A stretch of DNA of 17,518 bases from Planctomycetota bacterium (GTDB lineage Bacteria; Planctomycetota; UBA8742; JACQVU01). Position 1 is the stretch's first letter; each line of letters begins with the position of its first letter. Shown piece by piece: positions 1 to 6,320 of the stretch. The stretch spans positions 1-17,518 of the forward strand of contig JACQVU010000410.1 of assembly GCA_016209585.1 (NCBI GenBank), read 5' to 3'. Position numbers and translations under genes: made by a program. A model generated the notes under the pieces. It was given only the letters and a program-made list of their open reading frames with translations. It searched no databases and was not told the DNA's origin.

Positions 1-146
1 ACAACTGGCAACTGACAACTTTTCTCGGTGGTCGGGGGTCGGGAAGAAGGGCTGAAGGCCGAAGGAAGAAGGCCGAAGTGTTGTGGGGGCGCGCCGGGCG
101 CCGACTTCAGCCTTCAACCTTCTGACTTCAGCCTTCAGCCTTCGTG
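1..146. repeat. Intergenic short tandem repeats and imperfect inverted repeat
   Basis: No gene is seen here. Positions 1-20 hold about three copies of a heptamer of the form CAACTGR. Positions 27-43 hold a G-rich GGTCGGG-type repeat. Positions 44-78 carry copies of GAAGGCYGAAG-like units, and positions 103-143 carry the same units in opposite orientation (CTTCAGC/CTTCAAC heptamers). The two arms can fold into a long imperfect stem around a GC-rich centre at about 86-102. The right arm ends three bases from the stop codon of the minus-strand gene at 147, so its transcript would carry this structure as a 3' tail. No T-tract follows on that strand, so it is not a classical intrinsic terminator. 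Such heptamer arrays are common spacer repeats in several environmental phyla; their function is unknown. Confidence 0.7.
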
Positions 147-419
147 TCAGGCCAGTTTCTTCATCGCGGTCTGCACCATGTCACGCTTCGGCGACAGGCT
201 GGCGCTGGGCTTCACGGTGCTCACGCGCTCGTACTCCTCCACGAAGATCTCCAGCGTGGAGATCACGCTGTAGAGCTGCGAGCGGGTCATCGGAACCGAG
301 TCGCCGTCGTGCAGGTCCAGAATCTGCGCCAGGTGGTGGATCGTCACCTTCACCGGGTGCAGCTTGCGGGCGATGAAGTCGTCGAGGCTCATGCCCTTGG
401 TCGTGCCGGGAGTGGCCAT
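147..419 (-). CDS. Hypothetical 90-residue protein downstream of murB
   Basis: I do not recognise the family. The predicted protein is soluble, with no signal peptide or membrane segment. It begins with a short flexible tail (MATPGTTKGMSLDDF), then has alternating hydrophobic and charged stretches consistent with two or three helices (about residues 22-37 and 45-64), and ends in a Lys-rich tail. The start is well supported: on the minus strand an AAGGAG element at 428-433 lies eight bases before the ATG. An internal Met at residue 10 is less likely. It is in the same direction as murC-murB, 141 bp after murB, so it could be co-transcribed or have its own promoter in that gap. Position beside cell-wall genes is the only clue to role. 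Codon use resembles its neighbours. Confidence 0.75.
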   Translation of the reverse strand: MATPGTTKGMSLDDFIARKLHPVKVTIHHLAQILDLHDGDSVPMTRSQLYSVISTLEIFVEEYERVSTVKPSASLSPKRDMVQTAMKKLA

Positions 420-560
420 GTTCGTGTCTCCTTCTCTCTTCCGTTGCGCCCTCGAAAGGGCCTCCTGTGGTTCTCCATCCGGCCCGCGAGGCCCGCGCCC
501 CGCGGCCAGCCGTCGGCGCTCAAAACGTTCAGCGGTCGCCGCCCCGTGGGCGGCGGCGGA

Positions 561-1439
561 TCATCCCGCGGCCTTCCAGACGCGCACCTCGCGTTCGAGG
601 CGCACGTGACTTTTCTCTTCCACGGCGGCCTCCACTTTCTCCATCAGCCCCAGCAGGTCGGCCGACGTGGCGTCGCCCGCGTTGACGATGAAGTTGGCGT
701 GGACCTCCGACACCCGCGCGCCCCCGAGCGCCGCCCCTTTCAACCCGGCCGCGTCGATGAGCCGCCCCGCCGCGACACCGGGTGGGTTCTTGAACACGCA
801 CCCCGCGCTCCGCGCCGCCAGCGGCTGCGTGCGCCGCTTGGCCGCCAACACGTCTCGCGAGAAGGCCCGCAACTCCTCCGCGTCGGCCAGCGGCAGCCGC
901 CACGCGGCCGAGAGCACGAGGCCCTCATTGAGCGCGGAGTCGCGGTACCGGAAGCCGCACGCGGCCCGCGGCAGTTCCACCAGGCCGTCGTCGCGCAGCA
1001 CGGTCACGGTGAGCACGTGGTCGCCGATCTCGCCGTGGCGCCCGCCGGCGTTCATCACCAGCGCCCCGCCCACGGTTCCCGGAATTCCGGCCAGGCCGGC
1101 CATGCCGCCCAGCCCCCGCCGGTTGCAGGCGTGCACCAGGCGGGCCAGCGGCGCGCCCGCGCCGGCGAACACCAGGTCGCCCACGAAGCGCATGGCGCGC
1201 AGGTTCGACAGATCGATGATCAACCCCTCGTGCAGGCCGTCCTCGATCAGAAGGTTCGAGCCTCCCCCCAGCAACCGGAGCGGAAGTGAGCGCGTCCGGG
1301 CGAACACCAGCGCCTCGTGCGCCTGCTCCTCGGTGCGCGGCTGGGCGAAGAAACGCGCCACCCCGCCCACGCGGTAACTCGTCCGGTCGCGCAGCGAGAC
1401 GTTGGCGCGGATCAGCGGCGTGCTTTCAAAGTGATCCAT
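561..1439 (-). CDS. murB: UDP-N-acetylenolpyruvoylglucosamine reductase (MurB)
   Basis: MurB is an FAD enzyme that reduces UDP-GlcNAc-enolpyruvate with NADPH to UDP-MurNAc in the cytoplasm, the second committed step of peptidoglycan precursor synthesis. The 292-residue length is typical of the short (type II) form. FAD-domain motifs are visible: LLGGGSNLLI (56-65), GIPGTVGGA (118-126) and MNAGG (129-133). Substrate-domain motifs are FRYRDS (163-168), SAGCVFKNP (211-219), HANFIVN (247-253) and a terminal LEREVR (281-286) that should hold the catalytic Glu. The residue aligned with the proton-donating Ser of the E. coli enzyme is Cys214. The ATG lies 15 bp after the murC stop, and a GGGGAG element spans that stop with about nine bases of spacing, so translation is probably coupled to murC. 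Confidence 0.97.
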   Translation of the reverse strand: MDHFESTPLIRANVSLRDRTSYRVGGVARFFAQPRTEEQAHEALVFARTRSLPLRLLGGGSNLLIEDGLHEGLIIDLSNLRAMRFVGDLVFAGAGAPLARLVHACNRRGLGGMAGLAGIPGTVGGALVMNAGGRHGEIGDHVLTVTVLRDDGLVELPRAACGFRYRDSALNEGLVLSAAWRLPLADAEELRAFSRDVLAAKRRTQPLAARSAGCVFKNPPGVAAGRLIDAAGLKGAALGGARVSEVHANFIVNAGDATSADLLGLMEKVEAAVEEKSHVRLEREVRVWKAAG

Positions 1440-1454
1440 GGCCCGCCGCTCCCC

Positions 1455-2948
1455 TCACGCGACCCGCGCCATCTGTTCGGCGTCGCCGTCGCTCTCGCCG
1501 CCACGGTCGTGGCCGCGGCTGGCGCCCCCGTCTCCCGCGCTCTCCGCCCGAAGCCGCTGGGAAGCGTCGCGCACGAACTCCCGCGCCAGGTCCGTCACGT
1601 CGCCCGCCCCCATGAACACCACCACCTCGCCCCCACCCCCCCGCAGCATCGCCGTCAGGAGATCGTTCACCGCCTGCCGCGCGACGTGCCGGCAGGCCGG
1701 GTGGTGGCGCCGAACCTCGTTCGCCAGATGCCCCGCGTTCACCTCGCGCCGGTCCCGTTCCCCGTCCCGCGCCGCGTAAATGTCGGTGACCACCACCTCG
1801 TCCGCGTCTTCGAACGCCGGTCCGAAATCCGCCAGCAACAGCCGCGTCCGCGAGTGCTGGTGCGGCTGGTAGACGCACACCACCCGCCGCTCCGGCCACA
1901 TCCCCCTCACCGCCGCGAGGCTGGCGCGGACTTTCGTGGGGTGATGGGCGTAGTCGTCGACCACCGTCGCGCCGCGAGCCTCGCCGATGACCTCCAGCCG
2001 GCGCGCCGCGCCGCGGAAGGCGGTCAGCGCCCGGCAGACGGCCTCAGCCGGCGCGCCCAACGAGAGCGCCAGGCCCGCCGCCAGCACCGCGTTGGAAACG
2101 TTGTGCCGGCCGGGCACGCGCAAACAGACCTCCCCCAGCCGCTCGCCGGCGCGCCGCACCTGGAACGACCAGCGCCCTTCGCGCGCCATCAGGTCGGTGG
2201 CGGCGTAATGGGCGTCCGGCGCGTCGGCCACGGTGGCGCCGAACACCCGGCACCTGGCGGCGCGAGCGGCCTCGCGGGCGCCGGGGTCGTCGCTGTTCAC
2301 CAGCAGCAGCCCCTCGGCCGGCATGCGGCGGGCGAACTCGTCGAAGGCTTCCTGGTACGCCGCCGGCGTGCCGTAGCAGTCGAGGTGATCCGGCTCCACG
2401 TTGGTGATGATGGCCGCTTCCGGCGACAGGCGGTGGAACGAGCGGTTGTACTCGCAGGCCTCGGCCACGAAGAAGTCGCCCGAGGCCGCGCGGGCGCTCT
2501 GGTGGTCGAAATCCAGAAGGTTGGCTCCGACGATGAAGGAGGGCGCCAGACCGGCCGCCTCCATAATGGAAACCACCATGGCGGTGGTGGTGCTCTTGCC
2601 GTGGGTTCCGGCCACGGCGACGCCGCGCCGGGCGCCCATCAGCCGCCCGATCATTTCAGCGTAGGTGAGCACGGGGACGCCTTGCGCTCGCGCCGCCGCC
2701 ACTTCGGGGTGGCCATCGCCCACGGCGGCGGTGCGCACCAGAACCTCCACCTCCGGGGTCACGTTTTCGGGGCGATGGAGATAGGCGATCTCGGCGCCGA
2801 GTTCGTCGATGAGGCGCTCGCTGGCCGCGTTGGGCGAGAGATCGGAGCCGGACACGCGCCAGCCCTGTTGCAGGAGGACGCGGGCGAGGCCGGCCATGCC
2901 GGACCCGGCGATCCCGACGAGGTGAGCCTTTGGTCCGGGTGAGGGCAT
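1455..2948 (-). CDS. murC: UDP-N-acetylmuramate--L-alanine ligase (MurC)
   Basis: MurC is an ATP-dependent cytoplasmic ligase that adds L-Ala to UDP-MurNAc, starting the stem peptide. At 497 residues it is slightly longer than most. The N-terminal nucleotide-sugar domain shows GIAGSGMAGLA (12-22). The central ATPase has the P-loop AGTHGKSTTT (113-122), NVEPDHLD (183-190) and GRHNVSNA (280-287). The C-terminal domain has DDYAHHPTK (331-339) and YQPHQHSRT (360-368). Everything after about residue 466 is a Gly/Asp/Arg/Ser-rich tail outside the expected fold. No clear Shine-Dalgarno sequence precedes the ATG at 2948, but the nucleotide-sugar motif begins only 12 residues in, so little sequence can be missing. 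It is the first gene of the minus-strand run, reads away from the divergent region at 2949-3385, and is followed directly by murB, as in many dcw clusters. Confidence 0.97.
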   Translation of the reverse strand: MPSPGPKAHLVGIAGSGMAGLARVLLQQGWRVSGSDLSPNAASERLIDELGAEIAYLHRPENVTPEVEVLVRTAAVGDGHPEVAAARAQGVPVLTYAEMIGRLMGARRGVAVAGTHGKSTTTAMVVSIMEAAGLAPSFIVGANLLDFDHQSARAASGDFFVAEACEYNRSFHRLSPEAAIITNVEPDHLDCYGTPAAYQEAFDEFARRMPAEGLLLVNSDDPGAREAARAARCRVFGATVADAPDAHYAATDLMAREGRWSFQVRRAGERLGEVCLRVPGRHNVSNAVLAAGLALSLGAPAEAVCRALTAFRGAARRLEVIGEARGATVVDDYAHHPTKVRASLAAVRGMWPERRVVCVYQPHQHSRTRLLLADFGPAFEDADEVVVTDIYAARDGERDRREVNAGHLANEVRRHHPACRHVARQAVNDLLTAMLRGGGGEVVVFMGAGDVTDLAREFVRDASQRLRAESAGDGGASRGHDRGGESDGDAEQMARVA

Positions 2949-3023
2949 CTGGAATTGGGGACTTCGGGATGGCGCCGGCGAAGGCGCGGCCTGGCCGGCC
3001 TGGCCGGCGGCGTTGTCATCAGT

Positions 3024-3055
3024 GGTGCTTTACCATTTATGAAATATAAAGCACC
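3024..3055. promoter_or_regulatory. Perfect 9-bp inverted repeat, candidate operator or hairpin
   Basis: GGTGCTTTA at 3024-3032 and TAAAGCACC at 3047-3055 are exact reverse complements separated by a 14-base A+T-rich centre. It lies about 75-105 bp upstream of murC on one side and about 330 bp upstream of the plus-strand gene on the other. The spacing of arms suits either a dimeric regulator site or an RNA stem-loop in the murC leader. No regulator gene is in the window. Confidence 0.5.
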
Positions 3056-3057
3056 GC

Positions 3058-3078
3058 GGAACGTTTATCGGACGTTCC
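3058..3078. promoter_or_regulatory. Perfect 7-bp inverted repeat next to the first
   Basis: GGAACGT at 3058-3064 and ACGTTCC at 3072-3078 are exact reverse complements around a seven-base centre (TTATCGG). It begins two bases after the neighbouring repeat at 3024-3055. Its sequence is different from that of the first repeat, so the two are unlikely to be sites for the same protein; two stacked stem-loops or an operator beside a promoter element are both possible. Confidence 0.45.
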
Positions 3079-3114
3079 CCCGATTTCGTTGAGCAAATCC
3101 CCAAAATCCGCGCC

Positions 3115-3190
3115 ACTACTGATACCTGGTCACTGATAACTTCTCTTCCGTTCCTCATTCGTGTCAATTCGTGTCAATTCGTGGTTCTTC
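3115..3190. repeat. Short tandem repeats ACTGATA-type and ATTCGTGTCA-type
   Basis: ACTGATA occurs at about 3117 and again 14 bases later, giving a degenerate 14-bp tandem unit. Directly after it, the 10-bp unit ATTCGTGTCA is repeated from 3157 with two exact copies and a third diverged copy ending GTGGTT near 3186. These are spacer-type repeats of the same style as those at the left end of the window. I see no coding, terminator or CRISPR logic in them; the units abut without spacers. Confidence 0.65.
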
Positions 3191-3373
3191 CGCGGTCGGG
3201 GCAACAACATCGCACGGGCGTTCCCTGTCCAGCGGCTGGGGGCGCCCGCGCGGCTGGCGCGCGCTTCGGGCTGGCGTGGGGTGGGAAGGGTGGTGCACAA
3301 TGCCACGCCCGGAGCGCACGCGAACTGGCCGACGGGTCCGGTTGGCGGCCCCGGGGCTTTTCTTATCGCCGAC

Positions 3374-3378
3374 GGAGG
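3374..3378 (+). promoter_or_regulatory. Shine-Dalgarno sequence fixing the start at 3386
   Basis: GGAGG with a seven-base spacer to the ATG at 3386. It decides against the longer in-frame start at 3161, whose extra 75 codons contain the intergenic ATTCGTGTCA repeat and would bury the signal peptide. Confidence 0.85.
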
Positions 3379-3385
3379 CTCCCCC

Positions 3386-6265
3386 ATGCGCATCTTCCCC
3401 CGCCTGCTCCTCGCGGTCGCGTTCGCCCTCGCCCTCTCCGGTCGTTGGGCGTTGGGGGCGGACATCTACGTCGCCGCGAACGCGCCGGAGCCGGTGCGTT
3501 TCGGCGCGGCGGAGGTGGCGCGGGCCATCAAAGCCTTGGGCGAGGGAGCGCGGCTGAACCCCGAAAAGCCGGGGGAGCCGCCGGTTTACGAGGTCTTCCT
3601 GGGCGCGAGCGACGACGCCCGCGCGTGGAAGGCGGCGTCGGACCTTGGGGTGAAGGCGAAGCCGGGGGCGGAGGGGTTCTCCATCCGCGCGCTGGACGGT
3701 GGCCGCGGGCGGCACGTGGCGGTGGTGGGCGGCGACGCGGTGGGCGCCATGTACGGCGCGCTGGAACTGGCCGAGCGGATTTCCCTGGCCGGGAAGCGGT
3801 GGCGCGTGGCGGACGTGACGACCGACCAGAAACCCTACCTGGAAGTCCGGGCCACCAACCCGTTCATCTTCTCGCAGGCGCTGGACGACGAGACGTCGTG
3901 GTTCTACAACCGCGACTTCTGGAAGGGCTACCTGGAACTGCACGCCCGGTCCCGCTACAACCTGATCGATATCCACGCGGCGTTCGACCTTCACACCACC
4001 TACTTCCCCAACATCTATCCGTACTTCACGTTCGTGCCGGAGTTCCCCGACGTGGGCGTGGGCGCGAAGCGTGCCGCGAAGAACGTGGCGATGCTGAACT
4101 GGATCATCGAGTTCGCGGCCAGCCGCGGGGTGAAGGTGGCGCTGATGAACTACAACGCCGCCACCTTCCGCAATCCGGGCAAGGAGCAGGCCGGCAGGCA
4201 GTTGAACGGGCCGGAGACGACAGACTACGTCTACCGCGCGTGCCGGCAGTTCCTGGAGAACGTGAAGGGGCTGTGGATGTTCGGATTCCGCATCGGCGAG
4301 TCGGGCCAGCGGGAGTCGTTCTTCGGCGACACCTACCTCAAGGCGCTGCGCGACACCGGGTCCACGATGAACGTCTACACCAGGTCGTGGCTGGCGACGC
4401 GGTCGAAGATCCTGCCCATCACCGAGGGGCACAAGGGGGCATTTTACATCGAGCCGAAGTACAACGGGGAACACCTTGGCTTGCCCTATCAGGCCATCAC
4501 GTCGCCGAAGTCGTACGCGCCCTCCTACTCCTACGAGGACTACACCGAGTACCCGCGCAACTACAAAATCCTCTATCAGGTGCGCGCCTGCGGAACGCAT
4601 CGCGTCTGGCACTGGGGCAACCGCGACTTCGCGCGGCGGATGGTGGAGTCGTGCCGCCTGGGCGACGGCGCGGGCTTCACCATGGAGCCGCTCACCGCCT
4701 ACTATCCGCTGGAAGACGTTTATCTCCGCGACCCCGAAACGAAGTACTTCACATGGGCCTTCGAGCGCGACTGGTTCTGGTACGAACTCTGGGGACGCAC
4801 CGGATACGACCCCGCGTTGTCCGGCGATCTGTGGAAGAAGCGATTCGAAGCCCGCTACGGCGCCGCCGGTCCCGCGCTGCTGGCGACGCTGGAGGAAGGC
4901 TCGAAAATCATCCCGCTGCTCTACTCCTACCATTGCCTCGGCCCCGACCACCGCAACCACGCGCCGGAGTTCGAGTCGGGCAACAACGTGCGCAACGACC
5001 TGCGCGGCCGGCGGGTGGCGGACGGGCTGGAGCGGTTCATCCGGGTGATCCCGCTCGACACGGTCTCCATGGCCGACATCCGGTCGTGGGTGGCGGCGCG
5101 TCTTGAGGGCCGGTCCGAGCCGCGCTTCGGCCCGCTGGACTTCGCGCGCGAGATGGACGCCATCGTCGCCCGCACGCGGGACCTGCGTTCGAAAGTCAAG
5201 CAGACCGAGCGCGCCCAGAGCGCCAGCGACCGGCACGCGCGCCACGTCCTCGTCGACATGGACCTGGCGTGTCACATGGGCGCTTACTACGCCGAGAAGG
5301 TGCGCGCCGCCACGTCGCTGGAGTTCTTCAACCGCACCCAGAACCTCGACGACCTCATCGCGGCCGAGGAGGCGATGGATCGCGCCATCGGCCACTTCGA
5401 GCAACTGGCGCTCCTGGGCGACGCCTTTTACAACCCCCTCCTCGAAACGCTGCGCATGAAAACGCGCCAGTTCACCTGGACGGGCGAACTGAAAGACCGC
5501 GTCTACCGCGACCGCTTCGAACTCCAGGCGCGAGAGGCGGAGTTCGCCGGAAAGTTCGAGAGCGCCCGCGACCCGCTGCTGGGCCACCGCCCGGAACCCC
5601 AGCGAACCGTGGGGGAGGCGCGGCTGACGCTCACCGCCCCGCGCGGCGGCAAGGCCCCGGCCGAGGCGTTCCTGCTCTGGCGCCGGTTGGGTTCGGGCGG
5701 CGACGACGCGACCTGGCGCGAGGTGAAAATGGCGGCCGGCGAGCGTTTCTCCTTCGCGGCTGACCTGCCGAAGGAGGCCGCGGGGCAGTTCGGCGCGGTC
5801 GAGTATTACTTCCGCGTGGAGCGGTACGGCCGCGCCGCCACGTTGCCAGCGGAAGGGCCGGCCGCGCCCTTCGTCACCCGGTTCGTCCCGGAGCGGGAAG
5901 CGCCCGTCATCGGTCCTTCGCAGGCCAAGGGGGGCAAGGGCGACCGCGAGGCGGAGGTCCGCGTGAAAGTCACCGACGGATCGCGCCTCGCCGGCGTCAC
6001 GCTCCACTACAAACTGCTGCCCTCCAAGGCGATCTGGCGGCGGAAGGAGATGGCGGCCGTCCGCGACGGGGTCTACGGGACGACCGCGCCGCTCACCCGC
6101 TCCGGCCTCCAGTACTACTTCACGGCGGTGGACGAGCACGGCAACGCCGCCCAAGCGCCCGACTTCCGCGCGGAGACGCCCTACAAGGTGATCGAGTCGT
6201 GGGAGGAGGCCGGCGCGCCGGTGGCTGACACGCCGGCCGAGCAGGAAGCCGGCGAGGGGTTTTAG
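3386..6265 (+). CDS. Secreted multidomain glycoside hydrolase-like protein (GH20/GH67-type)
   Basis: A 959-residue exported protein, probably acting on a complex polysaccharide outside the cytoplasm. Residues 1-24 form a signal peptide ending ALG-AD. Residues 25-140 resemble the small alpha/beta domain before the barrel in beta-hexosaminidases and alpha-glucuronidases (FGAAEVARAIKALG, VAVVGGDAVGAMYGALELAE). Residues 150-470 look like a (beta/alpha)8 barrel: YNLIDIHAAFDL (191-202), ASRGVKVALMNYN (245-257), FGFRIGESG (299-307) and HRVWHWGNRDF (405-415). Glu305 is a candidate acid, but I cannot assign the catalytic pair. A helical region (470-735) and two beta-rich, Ig/FN3-like modules (about 740-830 and 838-935) follow. 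The ATG at 3386 is chosen because GGAGG sits seven bases upstream and a signal peptide starts exactly there. Substrate is unknown; an enzymatically inactive sugar-binding relative is possible. Confidence 0.75.
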   Translation: MRIFPRLLLAVAFALALSGRWALGADIYVAANAPEPVRFGAAEVARAIKALGEGARLNPEKPGEPPVYEVFLGASDDARAWKAASDLGVKAKPGAEGFSIRALDGGRGRHVAVVGGDAVGAMYGALELAERISLAGKRWRVADVTTDQKPYLEVRATNPFIFSQALDDETSWFYNRDFWKGYLELHARSRYNLIDIHAAFDLHTTYFPNIYPYFTFVPEFPDVGVGAKRAAKNVAMLNWIIEFAASRGVKVALMNYNAATFRNPGKEQAGRQLNGPETTDYVYRACRQFLENVKGLWMFGFRIGESGQRESFFGDTYLKALRDTGSTMNVYTRSWLATRSKILPITEGHKGAFYIEPKYNGEHLGLPYQAITSPKSYAPSYSYEDYTEYPRNYKILYQVRACGTHRVWHWGNRDFARRMVESCRLGDGAGFTMEPLTAYYPLEDVYLRDPETKYFTWAFERDWFWYELWGRTGYDPALSGDLWKKRFEARYGAAGPALLATLEEGSKIIPLLYSYHCLGPDHRNHAPEFESGNNVRNDLRGRRVADGLERFIRVIPLDTVSMADIRSWVAARLEGRSEPRFGPLDFAREMDAIVARTRDLRSKVKQTERAQSASDRHARHVLVDMDLACHMGAYYAEKVRAATSLEFFNRTQNLDDLIAAEEAMDRAIGHFEQLALLGDAFYNPLLETLRMKTRQFTWTGELKDRVYRDRFELQAREAEFAGKFESARDPLLGHRPEPQRTVGEARLTLTAPRGGKAPAEAFLLWRRLGSGGDDATWREVKMAAGERFSFAADLPKEAAGQFGAVEYYFRVERYGRAATLPAEGPAAPFVTRFVPEREAPVIGPSQAKGGKGDREAEVRVKVTDGSRLAGVTLHYKLLPSKAIWRRKEMAAVRDGVYGTTAPLTRSGLQYYFTAVDEHGNAAQAPDFRAETPYKVIESWEEAGAPVADTPAEQEAGEGF

Positions 6266-6320
6266 CGCCACGGCGATCTCGGCGGGTCAGGACCACAGGG
6301 AGCAAGGGATCGGAGGCCAA

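Larger units (their letters stand above)
2949..3385. promoter_or_regulatory. Divergent intergenic region between murC and the secreted glycosidase-like gene
   Basis: About 440 bp without a gene, placed between two outward-reading genes, so it should hold promoters for both. It contains a locally A+T-rich stretch (about 3029-3050), two perfect inverted repeats (3024-3055 and 3058-3078), a repeated ACTGATA tract (3115-3140), a tandem ATTCGTGTCA repeat (3157-3186) and a possible hairpin with T-rich tail before the plus-strand start. I could not find a -35/-10 pair with correct spacing that I trust on either strand. A frame open from 3161 into the downstream gene has no coding features in this part and is read as non-coding. 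Confidence 0.6.

Noticed and set aside
1..146. CRISPR array or insertion-sequence end at the left edge
   Set aside because: Repeat units are about seven bases, contiguous and degenerate, with no spacers, and no transposase or target duplication is visible.
448..461. GCCCT/AGGGC hairpin between murB and the 90-residue gene as a terminator
   Set aside because: Five base pairs, four-base loop, no T-tract on the transcribed strand; expected by chance in this composition.
1317..2942. Plus-strand open frame of about 541 codons opposite murC
   Set aside because: murC motifs fix the coding strand; the opposite reading is a composition effect.
3161..3385. In-frame extension of the glycosidase-like gene to GTG at 3161
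   Set aside because: The extra residues come from the ATTCGTGTCA repeat, would hide the signal peptide, and the ATG at 3386 has an ideal ribosome site.
3164..6271. Minus-strand open frame of about 1035 codons opposite the glycosidase-like gene
   Set aside because: It mirrors the real gene almost end to end. Its translation is rich in Arg, Val, Gly and His without any recognisable motif. G+C-rich third positions remove stops on the opposite strand.
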